Below, piece after piece: positions 5,315 to 6,367 of a DNA stretch of 6,367 bases. The stretch is taken from positions 1 to 6,367 of the forward strand of contig JAFVAA010000635.1 of NCBI GenBank assembly GCA_017476305.1, read 5' to 3'. The notes beneath the pieces are model-generated. The model saw only the letters and a list, made by a program, of their open reading frames with translations, was not told the DNA's origin and did not search any database. Positions within the stretch are counted from its first letter, which is position 1, and each line of letters begins with the position of its first letter. The DNA is from Lachnospiraceae bacterium (GTDB lineage Bacteria; Bacillota; Clostridia; Lachnospirales; Lachnospiraceae). The translations under genes were made by a program, and so were the position numbers.

Positions 5315-6361
5315 ATGCTGAAAAGAGTGAGTAGACAAATAGGGACGTTATGCATCATTATAGCAATTTTGATTAGTGGAGCAAAAAATTCACCTACTGT
5401 GCTGGCGAAGGGGAATACTTATACCGTTAAATTTTTGGCTAATGGTGGAATTGGAAAGATGGCCTTACAGAAAATAAAAATTGGGAAGAAGACCGCTTTA
5501 AGAAAGTGTACTTTCACCAGAAAAGGGTATAGTTTCAGAGGCTGGGCAAAGAGTAAAAAAGGAACTATGGTATATCGGGATAAGATAAAAGTAAAGAATC
5601 TGGCAAAGGCAGGAAAAACGGTGAAGCTTTATGCCGTCTGGCAGGCAGAGCCTGTCAGACGGGCATTAATTTTAGGGGAGACATCGACAAGTCAGGTTCC
5701 GATGGCAGATGTAACAAGTATGGAATCTATGATAAATGCTTGTACCTTTTCCGGGAAAAAGATGAGTGAGGTGGTTTTATTTTCTGATAAGCCAAAAGCA
5801 GCTATTACTAAAAAAATAAAATCTTTGTTTAAATCGAATAAGAGTACAGATATTAGCTATATCTATTTTACTTGTCATGGTGCGCCGACAGGTGAGATTA
5901 AAATAGGGAGCGATGGAGAGGAGTATACTCCTGCAGAATTACGTGACCTGCTAGATAAAAATGTGAAGGGAAAGGTAGTGCTATTATTAGATTACTGCTA
6001 TTCCGGAATTGCTGTTCAAGGTGTGCCATCTTCAAAGAAAGCTGCAGATTCCTCCGGTACAAGTGAAACGATAGAACCTTCTGAAATCTTTTTGCAGAGC
6101 TTTGTGGAGGATAGAAATGAAGATAGCGATGAGAAGGCAGGGGAATTGGCTGTGGCGAAATATCGTATATTATGTTCATCATATAATACAGAGACTTCTC
6201 ATGGAGAAAAGGATGTGGCAAGTTATGCAACGAAATATTGGGAGTTAGGTGCAGGCTGGGATGAAGAGCAAAACAAAAAAGTTTCGTTGATGGCTGATAT
6301 AAATAAGGATCAGCAGGTGACATTGGATGAATTATATAAATATTCATATAAAATGTTTTAG
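5315..6361 (+). CDS. Secreted InlB B-repeat / caspase-like cysteine protease, copy 2
   Basis: Paralogue of the preceding gene, 348 residues, about 60% identical by hand count over residues 36-130 (58 of 95). Signal peptide residues 1-31 (MLKRVSRQIG, hydrophobic core TLCIIIAILI, likely cut after VLA) are followed by a B-repeat at 36-109 (FLANGGIG, GYSFRGWAKS, LYAVW) and the protease domain from RRALILGE. Catalytic residues are H188 in YFTCHGA and C228 in LLLDYCYSG. After the cysteine this copy carries about 20 extra residues rich in Ser, Lys and Glu (about 236-256), where caspases have their inter-subunit linker. DINKDQQVTLDE (328-339) is EF-hand-like. The protein stops at YKYSYKMF (TAG, 6359-6361), some 20-25 residues shorter than copy 1, and lacks the VVYP...IIFGR tail, so it may be prematurely ended. 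The ATG at 5315 is preferred over 5279: GGAGG (5301-5305) is 9 bases upstream. The 73-base gap after copy 1 has no terminator, so co-transcription is likely. Confidence 0.82.
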   Translation: MLKRVSRQIGTLCIIIAILISGAKNSPTVLAKGNTYTVKFLANGGIGKMALQKIKIGKKTALRKCTFTRKGYSFRGWAKSKKGTMVYRDKIKVKNLAKAGKTVKLYAVWQAEPVRRALILGETSTSQVPMADVTSMESMINACTFSGKKMSEVVLFSDKPKAAITKKIKSLFKSNKSTDISYIYFTCHGAPTGEIKIGSDGEEYTPAELRDLLDKNVKGKVVLLLDYCYSGIAVQGVPSSKKAADSSGTSETIEPSEIFLQSFVEDRNEDSDEKAGELAVAKYRILCSSYNTETSHGEKDVASYATKYWELGAGWDEEQNKKVSLMADINKDQQVTLDELYKYSYKMF

Positions 6362-6367
6362 CAGCCG

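Noticed and set aside
5898..6347. Long minus-strand open frame across the second protease
   Set aside because: Composition is unlike a protein with a known fold, no ribosome-binding site, and it lies wholly opposite a gene with clear signal peptide and catalytic motifs.
1..6367. Mobile element, CRISPR, tRNA or rRNA
   Set aside because: No transposase or integrase reading frame, no terminal inverted repeats, no regularly spaced repeats and no tRNA-like cloverleaf were seen.

Overview
The window looks like a low-GC Firmicute, most likely a gut-type Clostridia/Lachnospiraceae member. The supporting signs are strong purine-rich Shine-Dalgarno sequences, AT-rich genes, a LytTR regulator and GHKL kinase pair, an AgrB/AgrD pair with a YQPK-type precursor peptide, and secreted proteins with Listeria-Bacteroides (InlB B) repeats. 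The family-level assignment is inference from protein style; no marker gene is present.

Layout, all on the + strand: (1) 1-731 is the 3' part of glgB, the glycogen branching enzyme, closed by a clear intrinsic terminator at 773-808. This part is visibly more GC-rich than the rest and looks like core genome. (2) 732-1119 is a gene-free stretch. It holds the terminator, a decayed and internally deleted remnant of an AgrC-like histidine kinase (845-1075), and an extended -10 promoter (1073-1081) in front of the next operon. (3) 1120-4099 is an agr-type quorum-sensing locus in the order regulator (AgrA-like), kinase (AgrC-like), agrD, agrB. The 45-residue agrD gene was found by reading the sequence. 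Its stop overlaps the agrB start, and its predicted thiolactone core is CGWFF. (4) 4174-5241 and 5315-6361 are two tandem paralogous genes for secreted proteins: signal peptide, one InlB B-type repeat, then a caspase-like (clan CD) cysteine-protease domain with His/Cys catalytic residues and an EF-hand-like loop near the C-terminus.

How the parts may work together: AgrB would process AgrD into a cyclic peptide, the kinase would sense it outside the cell, and the LytTR regulator would activate agrDB and perhaps the adjacent protease genes. The signalling half rests on well-known families. The link to the proteases rests only on adjacency, shared orientation and lack of a convincing terminator between agrB and the first protease. 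A density-controlled pair of secreted caspase-like proteases is the most interesting hypothesis in the window.
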